DNA from: Pterobdella sp. o SKG-2022
Lineage: Eukaryota; Annelida; Clitellata; Hirudinida; Piscicolidae
Reading direction: 5' to 3'
Length of the DNA stretch: 64,000 nt
Assembly: GCA_964035795.1 (NCBI GenBank)
Contig: OZ038325.1
Span: forward strand, 3,808,277 to 3,872,276
The notes below the pieces were generated by a model. That model worked only from the letters and a program-made list of their open reading frames with translations. It did not search any database and had not been told where the DNA came from. A program made the translations under genes and the position numbers. The stretch's first letter is position 1. Each line of letters starts with the position of its first letter. Below are positions 21,937 to 34,084 of the stretch, piece by piece.

Positions 21937-22676
21937 CTGAAAAAAAATTCATTTGCTACTTGGATTGTTATCAAAAGACTATTAGTATTGGTATTTTTTC
22001 ATCGATTTATTCTTTCTTCTAGTGTTTTTTGCCATTATGTGCAAATTTTTACGAATTGTGTTTGTTTTTATTCTAGATTTTCAAAATAATATACTAATAG
22101 TTATGATTCGTTTTTAAGCATAAGAACTCTTTTTTCACTAATGAAAAAACTTGAAAGGAATTTAAGTTATTTTAATATAGCAGCCTTGTTCTCAAAATAA
22201 AGGCCAGATCTCAGTCTTGATTATGTCATACTAAGGCATCGTGCTTTTTGAGTCTTTTGAAATTATTCAAAGTTATAGAATAAATGCTCAATACAAAATT
22301 GATCAAGTTTTTGTAAATAAATAATTTTTTTTACAGATTATTTTTCCTAAAGCTGTCAAAGCAGAAGCAAAATTATGCCTTTTGTAGAGACAAAAGGCTT
22401 GATTTAAACAGCCAGATCCAAATAGTGTTGGTTTGTAAAAGCATGCAAATTTTGCTAAATACGTTCTATTTGGCAAAAACCTAGTAAATTATTGCTATTT
22501 TTCTGTTCATGTTTTTCATTCAAAAAATTTGTCATGTGTTTTAAACAGATAAAAATACAATGAAAAACTTTAGTAGGACATCGCGTGGTTTCAGAATATA
22601 GCGTTTTTGAGTTTTAGATATGCTAATGATGAAAAATGAGAAAAGAATTAAAAATGAATATTTCATGAAGCGTGAG

Positions 22677-22777
22677 GTGGTATCTACAACAAACTGCCAA
22701 CGTTCAGCGCGGCCCACATGAACTGCAATAAAGAAATTAACGAAGCATGAAACTGCATGAACTATCCACACACGCAT
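22677..22777 (-). CDS. possible signal-peptide exon upstream of the CUB-like exon
   Basis: Starting at the ATG at 22777 the minus strand reads 'MRVWIVHAVSCFVNFFIAVH' then 'VGRAERWQFVVDTT'. This is a short N-region, a hydrophobic stretch and a polar end, like a secretory signal. It lies 0.75 kb upstream of, and in the same orientation as, the CUB-like exon. Phase does not match cleanly: the obvious donor is phase 0, while the CUB exon frame needs one carried base. The link is therefore only a suggestion. Confidence 0.3.
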
Positions 22778-22799
22778 ATTCCTATCGTCCTTCAAGTTG

Positions 22800-25440
22800 C
22801 TTTATCCCCCTGTTTTATATGTACTTTGTTCTTTTTTGAATGGTTTTTAATAATATGGTTTCAATGAAAAAAATAAATTTTATCTTAAACAAAGAAATCA
22901 CTACTTGTTTGTTAAACTTCTCGCATATGTAAAATATACCTACATCAAAGTTGGTTTGTAAAGCGATTAAAAGATTGAAAACAGAAAAAATCACCACATT
23001 AAGTTTTAATAGCGCATAAAAATGTAAAAAGGCAACATCGGAAGGAATCCTAATCTGGATTTAAAAGCACTTGAATCTTTATCGAGATTGAACTCTTTTC
23101 TCGCTACCCCCAAGACTCCTCGTGAAACTTTCCAATACTCATTTTAATGTAAAATTGTTTCAAATTGATTTATTCAATTAAGTTAAAAGTTTTAGAAGCA
23201 AAAAGTTTAATCTCTTATGGCAAACTTCATTATTTGTGACGTTATCAAGACCCTAGTTGAGATTTGTCTGTCACCTTCATAGGCACTTATTGTGATGAAT
23301 GAAGGGCAACCCGTGAAAAAAGACACTTCTTATAAATATATCGATTATCATCTATCAATGAAATAAGATTAGAAAAAGCCGATTTGATCAATTTTTTTGT
23401 ATGTTTGTTTTTCATTGTGTTGTCACCAAAATGTATTTTGCAACAGATTACGAAAACTTTTTTCAAGCAATTCATTTCGATAGTTTTGTATGCGTTTTAA
23501 CAAACAGAAAAAGTAAAAACAAATTTTAGAAAATTTTAAATTTTCAATTCGCTTTTTAATTTTATTGAAATGATTACATTTTTGTTCTAGCGTGTCGAAA
23601 ACTTGAATTTATTTTTTTCATGGAAAAAATCTTGGATTAAACAGTATTTTCATACAATCACTATTTGCATGCTATCAATCTTGTAGCGTTTGCTTCTATT
23701 TTGTTTTCCGTTTAATTTTTTCTCACGTCTCCATTTCGCATTGAAAATGCTAAGATTTTTCTGGAAATACAACAAAAAAATTTAATAAAAACTATATAGC
23801 TAAATAAACGCTGGTTGTAAAACACAATTATGATTCACTAAACGTCCACTTTTTATTAAAAGTCTTTATTCGCATGAAAACAATGAAATAACAAAAAAAA
23901 TATCGCTAAAGCATAGTGACGAGTTTTTTTTTGCTTTTTAAACACTCCATTATAAATAAAAATACTTTGGGATGTGTTTTAGTAGTTGCCAGTGTTGATG
24001 TGGGGTGAAGTTCCTTCAAATCAAGCACCATTATTCAAAGGTTCTTCTTCAAAACATAACAGTCCTTAACTTTTTTATTGAAAAATTTTCTTGATTCTTT
24101 TTTTTTATAACCCTCATTTTCACTCTTAGAGGCGTGAATTAAAGTTGAAAGTGAACATTATCACAAGTATCTTATGCAAATGATCGTCGTAAATTTGTGT
24201 TCATAATGAAGCAAGATAAAGTAGTGTTGCAATGCTTTTGAGCTTGCGTAATAGAAAGAATACCATGAAAATATTATTCATCGTAAATATATGCACAATT
24301 GAAAATGCTAGCCTCTAGTTATTCAGACCTAAATTTGCAAATGTTGAATGAATGTGTCTGTTTGAACCGACTCGAGGCTGGTGTGAACCCGACTTGTGGG
24401 AATATTTCTATTGACAATGTCAATCCAACAATCAACCTACAGAAACCTTTGGAGTTGCTTTGAGCTCGAGCACGTCACATTTGGATTTTAAAGTTTTTCA
24501 AGTGTTTTATCGCTGGGCTGAAGCTTTTTGTTTGACAGTAAACTGATTCATTTATCCATCAGATTACGTTAGATTATAAGATGGCTTCTCAAAAGCATTC
24601 TTGTAACTTTGAAATTGAAATAATCGGTCTTAGCGTTTGAGTATGAAATTTCATAATGACATTTTGTCATTTAGTGTTGATAACATAAGGCTACTAGTCA
24701 AATTATGAACTAACTAGGTGAAAAAATTTAAAATTAGTTTTCCAATGTTTAAAAACTAGAATTACACCAGTTTTTGCAATTAATACATCAGTAATATAAA
24801 AATATATTAATTTAACTCATAAGTTTTAAAATGGTTTAATTTTATTCAATTAATATTTGAAGAGATAACTTACCTAGCTAGTTATCTCCAAAGTTAGTCT
24901 TACGAATTCATTAACAAACTTATATCCACCAAAAACTGATTTTCAAAGTTTTGAATAAATTTTTTTACTACTCAACTATCAGATCATAATATAACAGACT
25001 GAAGTAATTAGTCTTGGCACGTCTAACATTGTTAAAACTTTGAAAAATTTTCAATAGTTCCCATAGTATTTTTGATGTGGTTTTTGGCATTTTAATAAAT
25101 AATCCTTCGGTTTGTTTTTTATCGAAAAATATTGCATAGCTGTTATTTGCACACAAACCCTCAATTGTAGCAATAAACAGAATTGCTTTTTTAAGCAAAA
25201 AGATCTTTCTTACAGTAAATAAGATTGCTATAAAAGCTGTTTTATATTTTCAACAAAAATAATATTTTTCATTTACATTAGATGTATACTACTCCTATAA
25301 GTAACTATTGAATATTTAAAAAAAAGCTTCAAAAAGTACACTAGTGTCTTATTCTAAATAACTTCACTCATATTTCATAAAACTTTGGAACTTGTTTACT
25401 AGAGAGATCAAGTTTTTGAGGGTTTGGAGTTAAGAATTTA
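22800..25440. other. 2.6-kb AT-rich stretch, no gene seen
   Basis: Only short chance ORFs. I recognise neither transposon motifs nor exons. It may include the upstream region of the CUB-like gene on the minus strand. Confidence 0.4.
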
Positions 25441-25449
25441 AATTATTTT

Positions 25450-28130
25450 GAAGCAAATGTTTTTATTCCATCATCGATACTTGACACAGACTTTCGAAGT
25501 TCCTCGTGCTTAAATCAGTAGAAGTAGTAGTGCATCCGATTTTCAATTCGGTGACGACGTAATTTCTTGTCCATACTTGCCTATCCGCCAAAACAGTACG
25601 TAAATCGTTAGAAGTAAGTTCCGTGTCTTTTTGAAGGACGTCTTTTAGTGTTATATTTGGGCGTTCTCTTCCAAGAAGCCTCATTTGGTGTCCAGAACAA
25701 AAGGATGTTTGCAGACTCGTTGTGCCGAGCTACATGTCTAGAAAGCGCTAACCGTCTTCCCTTGCTTATGATGGACGCGTTTGGAATTTGACGGTATAAC
25801 TGGACATTTGATAGGCGGTCTCACCAAGAGGCGTTTTTGACTCTTCGAAGTCTGCTGGTGTAGGTGCCATCAACTTTCTTCACTGCAGCATTAGTCATTA
25901 CCCAGAATTCACACCCGTATAGCAATATTAACTCTATAGTAGATTTTAAAATTTTAATATTCGTTTCTGCAGTAATGTGAAAGTTCCAGATTTTTTCTAG
26001 AAAGTTGAGAGCGCACAATGATTTCACGATTCGGATGTTGATATCTTGTGAAGAGTTTTTGTAGTTCCCCAGATAAAAAAAACTATCAATCTTTCAATTT
26101 CTTCACCATTTATAGTAGGAACATAACTTTCTACAGAAAGATTGAAGTGCATTGCTTTGGTTTTGCTGGCTTTGAGGAAAAGACCTATACTTTGAGTTGT
26201 GGTCTCAATTTTGTTAAGAGACTTGGCTTTGCTGATTGTATCTTTCATCAAAGCAATATCGTCGGCAAATGAAAGCTGGGCGATTATTCCGCAAGAGACT
26301 CTACGACTTTATCTTCTCTTAAGATCTAATCCATCTAAAGAAAGAATTGATGTTCTGAGAATATAATCCAAGCAAATGATGAAAAAAAATGGGGTGAGTG
26401 AGTCCCCTTGTAAGACACCAGTTTTGAAAATGTCAGTATTGCCCTCAAAGGTCATCAAAAGAGCGGAGGTGTCTTTATACATCACTCGAATTGCATTAAC
26501 GTTTTCAAAAGAGATTTCTATGCAGCACGGATTTAGAGCATTTTAGACTGATCTATAGAGTCAAATTTTTATTTGAAATCGATGAAAGTTATCACAGCTT
26601 CTTTCTTGTGGTTACACATTTTTTCTATGATTTTTTTGAGTGCGAGTAAATTAGACGAAGAGGATCTTCCAGGGTGGAAGCCGTTTTGGTTGAGGCAAAA
26701 CAGCTTGTCGATTACAAGGCGGATTCTGTTTAGTATAAGCCGTTTGTAGATTTTAAAGGCTATTTGGCTAAGACATATACCCCATTAGTTGGTACAACGA
26801 GTTAAGTCTTCTTTTTTGGGCACATGAACGATACAAGATATACCCCATTCATTGGGACGCACACCGTTAAAGGTTTCGATGCAAAACCTTTCCAGGTATT
26901 TCCAGGTTTTCTCGAGCTTACAGACTTCTTGTGTAAGACCATCAAGACCAGGGGCTTCATTAGGTTTCATTACCTCGAATAAATCTGGGATTTCTCTCAC
27001 TAAGTTTGACAGTACTAATTTCTGGGTTTTTGTCAAACGACTTGACGCAGTCAAACGGATCTTTATCATCGTTTTTGATAACAGAAAGTAAATTTTGGAA
27101 GTGGTCTTTTCTTGGATAAAGGTGACAGCATTTTTCTTCCTTGACAATTTTTTTATTTAATTCCAGGCGTTCTTCGGACTTTCTCATGATCCATTTTCGA
27201 ATTCTGTGAGGGTTTTATTAAGTCTAGCGTCTTCAAGGTGGTCATATGTCTGGCGTTAGATATTTTGATGAAGTTGAACCCGTTGGATTAGAGTTTTTTC
27301 AGTGTTTGATCGGGGAAGAGCCATATCATGGTGCTCAATGGCAGAAAAAACTCGTTTTGAAAGATTCGGTAGTTTTTTTTTCCGACTTCGTTACATATGG
27401 GTACAGAGGATGTGTAAGTCTGTTGATTTATTGGTAAGACATCAAATTTTAAAAAGACTAAATTTTTTTTGGTAGTAGCCAGATCATTGTCATGACACAG
27501 AGCCTGTCAGTAGAGAGATTTCCTTGTTGGTGTTTATGAAGCACGAAGACTCAGTATGATTTTTGCTGTTATAATTTTGTGGTCACCACCAATAGTAGCA
27601 AAAGAAATATGGGCTTGGCAGTCATTAAAACTGTTTATCTAGCGTTTTCTGGAAAGAATATAGTCAATTTGAGCCAGGTGTCCAGCAGGATGTCTCCATG
27701 TCCATAATTTCCAATTATGTTTCTGAAAAAGCGTGTTACTGGCCAAAAGATTGTGTTGTTGGAGGAAAGTCTCAAGGGCTTCACCGTTTTGGTTCACGAC
27801 GCCATGATATGAAAATTTACCAGAAATTTGAGCATTGAAGTCGCCACCGACAATTAAGTTGTTGTGGGAAAGTATGGTAGATGTCAGGTTGCCTAGTTGC
27901 TCGTAAAATCTTTCTATTTCTTTTCATGGAGCGTGGTTATGAAAAAAAACAAGACACAAGAACGGTTTTTTTTGAAAGAAGCGATGAAAATTCGATAGTC
28001 AACCTTTTCGATCGAAGTTAACAATGGAAACACATGTTTTCGAACTTTAATTCCAACACCCCCCACAGTGGCATGTTGGTGATCTTGTATGCAGATGCTG
28101 TGAACAAGATTCTGTGGCCAATAACATGTT
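25450..28130 (-). mobile_element. APE-type LINE, family E (broken, 5' end in assembly gap)
   Basis: From 28130 down there is an endonuclease ('VGGVGIKVRKHVFPLLTSIE', 'YRIFIASFKKN', about 28080-27960, then decayed blocks to 27600), a connector (27440-27150) and RT fingers ('VMKPNEAPGLDGLTQEVCK', 'PNEWGISCIVHVPKKEDLTR', 27000-26790). Motif A remains and the catalytic 'QLSFADDIALMKDTISKAKS' follows (about 26250). The C-terminal region has 'LLYGCEFWVMTNAAVKKVD' and 'RRLALSRHVARHNESAN' (about 25750). FADD is intact. It ends near 25450. Confidence 0.75.
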
Positions 28131-28330
28131 NNNNNNNNNNNNNNNNNNNNNNNNNNNNNNNNNNNNNNNNNNNNNNNNNNNNNNNNNNNNNNNNNNNNNN
28201 NNNNNNNNNNNNNNNNNNNNNNNNNNNNNNNNNNNNNNNNNNNNNNNNNNNNNNNNNNNNNNNNNNNNNNNNNNNNNNNNNNNNNNNNNNNNNNNNNNNN
28301 NNNNNNNNNNNNNNNNNNNNNNNNNNNNNN
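28131..28330. other. assembly gap (200 N)
   Basis: Exactly 200 N. It lies between the endonuclease start of LINE E and an AT minisatellite, so it is probably a scaffolding gap of nominal size caused by the repeat. Confidence 0.95.
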
Positions 28331-28558
28331 ATACACATAAATAAATAAATAAATAACTATATATATACATAAATAAATATATATATATATATACATAAAT
28401 AAATAAATATATATATATATACATGAATAAATAAATATATATATATACATAAATAAATATATATATATATACATGAATAAATAAATATATATATATATAC
28501 ATGAATAAATAAATATATATATATACATAAATAAATGTATATATATATCTATATATAG
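28331..28558. repeat. AT-rich minisatellite
   Basis: Six to seven imperfect units of about 32 bases built from TACATAAATAAATAAA plus an (AT)n run. 'TACATGAATAAATAAA' alternates with 'TACATAAATAAATA'. The apparent Tyr-Ile-Leu-Phe ORFs on the minus strand are only this repeat. Confidence 0.9.
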
Positions 28559-28740
28559 AACAAGGGGGACCACAGCGACTGCAACAATTACAGGTATATA
28601 TAGAAGACCTGGAAGAAATGCGTGGAAGAAATTTAGAAATACTGGGGTTAGAAGTAAGCCAGTATTTCGAAAGAGACTTACGGAAACTTAAAATTTCGTC
28701 AAACCCCATTTGAAAAGAAAAAGGACGTAAAATGATGATG
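28559..28740 (+). mobile_element. probable LINE 3' end with GAT tail
   Basis: A short open frame ('[17 protein letters not shown]') is followed by 'AAAAGGACGTAAAATGATGA' and a GAT run. This layout (coding end, GGACGYAAAA, then GATGAT) is the same as the Z1 ends at 7140 and 39690. The coding part is not clearly Z1. Confidence 0.4.
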
Positions 28741-28879
28741 ATGATGTCGATAGAGAATATAGTATAGACTAAATCAATATGTGATATTTTACTATTAGAG
28801 TAATTACACTATATGACTAATATTACTATTAGAATAATTACACTAGTTGACTAAAATAAAATATAACACAAAACAAATG

Positions 28880-28975
28880 ACCAATAACGTTCTTATTTTT
28901 GTATGTCCACTCGATAATGTAAGTTCATCTTACGAAAAGCTTCGTGGAATAAAATAAACTTTCAAATTATATATA
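28880..28975 (+). repeat. miniature element with GAAAAGCTTCGTG core
   Basis: 'CCACTCGATAATGTAAG' is followed by 'TTCATCTTACGAAAAGCTTC' and 'GTGGAATAAAATAAACTTTC'. It is nearly identical over 50 bases to the core of the 103-bp element at 40310-40412. Terminal inverted repeats are not clear here. Confidence 0.6.
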
Positions 28976-29309
28976 TAAAGATACATATTCACTAACCTAC
29001 TTTTAACTTTTACGTTTTCTTGATATAAGGTATCATAACAGCATATGCCCATGTATATATCTGCTTCTTCTAAGCAAATCTGAAGATTGAATTATTAAAA
29101 GATAGATATATACCAAGATTTTAAAATCCGATTCACCTTTCACTATACTGAGGGTGGCTAGATTTAATCCATTTACAAAACAATTTCTGAAATTTTATAT
29201 ATACTTAATCTCCATTCTTTTCTATTTAACGCATCTTTCTATTCTAAGCCAACTTTACTAGTTTCTAATACTATTTTTTTTTTCAAGTTTTTATAATAAA
29301 TTAATAAAT
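28976..29309. other. no gene seen
   Basis: AT-rich sequence without recognised features. Confidence 0.4.
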
Positions 29310-31965
29310 TAAAAAAATATAAGTGAAAAGAAGAAGTTTTATGAAGAGACGACAAAAGGGTGTAAAAGAAAAAATGAAAACGAAGTTATGATTTGCTTAA
29401 GAGACATTGGTAAAAAGGTTGATGGGTTTGAAGGTGTTTATGGAGGTTTTGGAACAAGCAAGAGAAACGTGGAGGCTAGATTGCTGTTGGAATTTTGTGT
29501 TGAAAAGGGTATGTGTGTAGGTATTGGTTCAAAAAGAAGGATATAAGAAGGTTACTTTTAATGGAAAGTGTAGTGGGACAGAAAGAGATTTTGTGTTGAT
29601 GAAGGGTAAACACAGAAAGTTTTTGAAAGATGTGAGGACATTTGGAGGTGAGCTCCAACACTAACTATTGAAAGTGGTTTTAGATGGGAGATGGATTAGG
29701 AAAGTCCAACAAAGCCATGCCGTAAAAGTATCTCGCTTAAAAGTATGGAAGCTTTTGAACGATGAAGTGAAAGCAAACTTTTCTGAAAAGATGAAAGTTT
29801 CGTATCAAAAAAGCGATGAACGAAATGCATGGTTAAAATATAAAAATTCTGTTCTAAAAGCTGCTGAAGAAATTTGTGGAGTGAGTAGAGGAAGGCCTCA
29901 CCACGGTGAAACTTGGTGGTAGAATCAGGATGTGCAAAAAGCCATCACAGAGAAAAAGAGAAGGTTCTGGAGGTGAAAACAACTCCATTCCGGGAAAAAC
30001 AAATCTCGTTATGTCCTTGATAAAATGAAAGCCACAAGATCTGTTGATGAGGCAATGAAGAAAGAGGCGGTAGAAGAGATGGAGGAGATACGGAATGACA
30101 GAAATTTCGTATTCCGTAGAGTAAGAATGATGAAGAAAGAAGCAAGTGATTTAGCAGATAATAAATGCATCAAAGACAAATATAGGAAGACTGTATTTGC
30201 CCAAAGTAGTCGCAAGAGAGTGTGGTAGGAACACATGGAAGCCATCATGAATGATGAGAATTCGTGGGATGGGATGGTAAATGCAAAAGTGGTTGAAGGT
30301 CCCATGGAACCATTTGTTATGAAAGAAGTGGAGAGAGCACTAGGGATCATGAAAAATGGCAAGGCCAGTGAACCAACTGGAATAGTCAAAGAGCACCTAG
30401 CTGCTTATCCACATGGTATGCAAGTTATATTGCAAATAGCAAATAAAATCCTCGATGGAAAGGATATGCCTCATGACTGGAGATCGAGTACAGAAAGGTA
30501 GCGTTATGCACTGTGCGAGCTATCAAGGTGTAAAGGTTTTAGAGCATGGTATGAAAGAGATTCAAAGGTTGTTAGAAAAAAGGTTAAGAAGGTTAATGAA
30601 AGTTGACCAAATGCAATTTGGTTTTATGCTGACAGAAGCACAGTGGACTTTATTTTTATTTTTAAGAGAATGCAGGAAAGCTATCTTGAGAAGATTAAGA
30701 AGCTTTTTATCTGTTTTGTTGATTTGGAAAAGGCTTTTGATCGGGTGCCAAAGAAGGTGATTGAATGGGCGCTGAGACAGAAATTTGTCTCGAAAAGGTT
30801 GGTTCAGGCATTATGTCAATGTTCAAAGGAGCAAAAACGCGGGTTCAGTTTGGAGGTAGACACTTGGAAGAATTTGATGTTGGTGTAGGTGTTCATCAAA
30901 GATCGGTTCTCTCATCGTGTCTGTTTCCAATAGTGCTAGATGTATTGTCTGAAAACGGAAAAAAAGTGCTTTACATGTTTTGCTTCATGCAGATGACTTG
31001 GTCTCGATGGCAGAGAGTATGGAAGTACTAGAAGCGCAATTCATTCGTTGGAAGGCAGCTTTTGAAGGGAAAAAATTGAAGGTTAATCTCGGTAAGACAA
31101 AGGTCATGGAGAGTGATGGTGGTAGTGGGGTTATTGTTTTGGCTAAGAATGATCCATGTGGTGTGTGTGGTAAAAGAGCTAAGGTAAATTGTGTGAGATG
31201 CACGACATGTGAGAAGTGGGTTTATGTGGGGTGTGCTAGGTTGAAGGGAGTTTATTGTAGGATGAATGGAAATTTTGAATGTAGGGTTTGTATAAATGGT
31301 TCAAATGAGGAATGTAAGAATGTTTCAAACAATTGTTTAAGTAATTTGGAGAAGGTAAATAGTTATTGTTATCTAGGGGTTAATAAGAATGGTGGAGGAG
31401 GAAGTGAGCTAGCTGTTACACGCAGGATAGGGCTGGGCTGGAAGGCTTTCAACAGTATGTCTTCTCTGTTATGTGGTAAAAGACACACATGGAATATTAA
31501 GGAACAAATTAATAAACACATGTAAGACCTGTCATGACATATGGCTCAGAAAATTGGCTGGTAAGGTCCGTTGAAAACAGTATTTTGAGAAGAGCAGAAA
31601 AATGGATGTTTTGAATGAAGTGTGGTGTGCAGCTAGCTGATGATGTGAGTACGAAAAAGTTGATGGTTAGATTGGGGTTGGTTAGTACAATTGTTGAAGT
31701 GGTGAGGCAAGGGAGTTTGAGATGGCTGGGTCATGTTGTAAGGAAAGAGGATGGTGATTGTGTTAAGCAGGAGTAGAGGTTTGAGGTTGAAGGTAGTAGA
31801 GAAAGGGGAAAGCTAAGGTTAGCTCGGAAAAGTATGATGGAAAACCTTTGTCATAGGTTTGGGTTAGGTTTTCAAGACGCCTATGACAGGGTGAAATGGA
31901 AAAAAATCAGTGACCCCTTGGAAAAGGGAAAGATGCTGACTATAATAAATTGAATTGAAATAAAT
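29310..31965 (+). mobile_element. RTE-like LINE, family Z2, 5'-truncated long copy
   Basis: It starts in the endonuclease ('KKVDGFEGVYGGFGTSK', 29415-29460) and runs through the connector (29668-30230: 'LNDEVKANFSEKMKV', 'EEMEEIRNDRNFVFRRV') into the RT. RT motifs in three frames are 'MKNGKASEPTGIVKEHLAAY', 'FICFVDLEKAFDRVPKK', 'VGVHQRSVLSS' and 'LLHADDLVSMAESMEVLEAQ' (YADD changed to HADD). The PHD finger (31150-31290) and C-terminal region ('GSLRWLGHVVRKEDGDCVK') follow. It parallels the copy at 2690-5761 throughout. The end (about 31965) lacks a clear poly(A) or simple tail. Confidence 0.85.
30980..31525 (+). pseudogene. Z2 LINE: RT catalytic box to PHD finger in one frame
   Basis: This 181-codon open stretch shows the natural continuity of the family. 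The RT catalytic region ('HADDLVSMAESMEV') and the primer-grip side ('LKVNLGKTKVMESDGG') run directly into the PHD finger ('DPCGVCGKRAKVNC', 'RCTTCEKWVYVGC', 'NFECRVC'), then 'SYCYLGVNKNGGGGSEL'. So the zinc finger sits inside the RT polyprotein between the thumb and the conserved Cys-Tyr-Leu-Gly block. The PHD His is replaced by Tyr in this copy. Confidence 0.8.
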
Positions 31966-32317
31966 TGATAGAAAAAATTTTATTAATAAAGTTTAGCTTC
32001 AAGCTGTGAAAGCCTTTGGAAAGTTTTTAGATTGGTGTGTTCTCGTCTGCATTTTTAAAACTCGCCAGTTGCTTTGAAAATTACTTTTTTCCATATAACC
32101 TAATTTGAGCTTGATGTCCCATTATATAGAGTTTATGTCACATTTTTAGAAAATTTTTTTTTAAACAATTTTTGATTCTATTTTTGGGTTTGTGGGCTAA
32201 TCTTCTACCATCAAAAAGTTATCTTTAAAATTTCGCTTCGAAATCCGTCCGTTGTGCAAGGTTACTAAGTCGCCGTTTTATCTGAGTTATTAGTTTGAAA
32301 TAAAAGCTTTCATGTTT
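31966..32317. other. no gene seen
   Basis: Spacer between the Z2 end and the Z3 leader. No recognised feature. Confidence 0.4.
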
Positions 32318-32386
32318 TTGGTTCTGGGCATGACGTTAAACTGCACCAAAGTGGTCTTGGGCATGACGTTAAACTGCACCGAAGAT
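32318..32386 (+). promoter_or_regulatory. two tandem 33-base leader monomers of Z3
   Basis: Units starting 'GGTTCTGGGCATGACGTTAA' and 'GGTCTTGGGCATGACGTTAA', each followed by 'ACTGCACC', are directly repeated. The same pair occurs reversed at 39390-39432. Tandem 5' monomers often carry LINE promoters; promoter activity here is inferred. Confidence 0.5.
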
Positions 32387-34084
32387 AGCGTCTCAAAAAT
32401 GAGACTGCTTTTCTGTTATAACCTGGATAACAGTAGACTTCGGTAGCAGGTATCGACAAACTGACATTCTGGTATCGTTGTCATTTGGCTTGGCGATAAT
32501 CATTATTTTTTGACAACGGCAAGACAAACTGTCCTTGTGGGAACGGTGGTTCTTGAATTCCGATAACTTCAAGTTGAACATTAGCTTGGGCTGGCAGTCT
32601 TATGAAAATTTTTTTACAACTAAAATGGTTTTTAAATATTTTTACACTGAAAGTAGTGCCAGTACCCATATGCGTACTGGTAATGCTTCGGGTTGGCTGA
32701 CTTCCAGGTGAAGAAAGCAGGGTCCAGTTCAGGCAAATTAAGTAGGCACCCGAAAACGACATTTAAAGTAGCTTCTTTGAATGTTGGTATTTCCCTAAAG
32801 CAAAGATAGTGAAATGGTAAAAAGTATGTCGCGAAAGAGAGTGGATATCTGTTGCGATCCAAGAACATAGATGGGCTGGTGGCACTGAGTTAAATCGATC
32901 CCAGGTTTTGAAGGACATAAATTTAGCCTATGAATTTTCTTGGTGTGACAATAAGTCAAGTCTCAGTGGTGCTGGCTTTCTTTTGGCAGAAAAGGGACAG
33001 ATAATGTTTTGAAGTTCAACAAGTCTCAGACAGGATCCTAGTGCTACGTCTTGTTTTTGGTGAGTCTGTTAATCTTTGTTTCAGTCTAAGCCCCACAAGT
33101 TGGTCGTCCAAATGAGAAAAAAAAATGTTTTATGATGAATTGCAGAAATGTATCTCAAAGTCTCAACTTCTAAAATTCTCATCTCACAGAGAGACTGGAA
33201 TGGGTATGTTGGTGAGAAGGCTGGTGGTTTTGAAGACGTGCATGGTGGTCTTGGTTATGGAAATCGTAACTCTGAACACAAAAAACCATAAGATGTGAAT
33301 ACTGTGGTCTGAGCTTTAAGCACCAAGGCACCCATAACCATCGCAAAAAATGCTCAACTTCCAAGCTATTGTACCTACCACATGGTGGATAAAAGCAAAG
33401 ACTGCTAAGCGTCTTGTTTTGTTAGCAGAAAATAAAGCTGGGAAGGTAAATTTTCTGATATTACATCTGGTCGTATTTAAATATATCATTCGGCCAGGCA
33501 GATGAACAGTCGTAACCGTGATGTACATAGTGATAAAGGTGTCAGAAATTAGGCAAATAAACTCTCCTTTAGAGATGCCCAAAAAATGAATGTCTGGGTT
33601 GAACATTATAAAAGGATAACAAATGTTGAGTTCGATTGGTCTAAGGAGTCTCTTACTTTTGTTTCAATGATCCTTCATCCCCCTCCCTTTTTCACACTGT
33701 CACACGTCAGTGATGCCATTGAAAAATGAGTTGTCGCACAACAGCAGAACCTTCTGGCATAGTGGCCAAAATGTAGAAGGCGTCTGAAGCTGTGGGGTTT
33801 CTTGGCACACCTCATCAAATAATTCATTCCTGAAGATGTTGTTTCTTTTTATTTCAGCAATGAGAAAGCTAGAGGTTGACTGCTGTCCGTGTGGTTTAGA
33901 GTATGTATATTGGAGCAAAAAGTCGAGTACACATTAATAACCAGCTCAGAGATGGGTTTGAAATGTTGGTGTACATCAGAGATCTGTATTGAGCCCTTTA
34001 CTTTTCATTCTTGTTTTTGAAACTTTGTCTAAAAAGTTTAGAACTGGTGTTCCTTTGGAACTTTTAGATGCTGATGTATATTTT
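32318..34084 (+). mobile_element. RTE-like LINE, family Z3, internally deleted
   Basis: The leader (32318-32755) begins with two 33-base monomers, each starting 'CTTGGGCATGACGTTAAACT' or a close variant. The leader contains 'GCTTTTCTGTTATAACC' and 'ATATGCGTACTGGTAATGC'. The endonuclease follows with frameshifts ('KSMSRKRVDICC', 'SLLIFVSVAPQVGRPNE', 32850-33100). The connector is present to about 33600. Then an RT piece ('YIGAKSRVHINNQLRDGFE', 'VGVHQRSVLSPLLF', 'LELLDADVYF') stops in the catalytic box at about 34080, where a Z1 endonuclease begins. Confidence 0.75.

Noticed and set aside
28337..28560. Open frames of repeated Tyr-Ile-Leu-Phe-Met on the minus strand, which look like a membrane protein
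   Set aside because: They are translations of the AT minisatellite and of the N gap.
28909..28956. A functional hammerhead ribozyme
   Set aside because: The conserved CUGAUGA core is not present (TTGATAAT instead, lacking the catalytic G) and no stem I closes around it. Only a resemblance is claimed.
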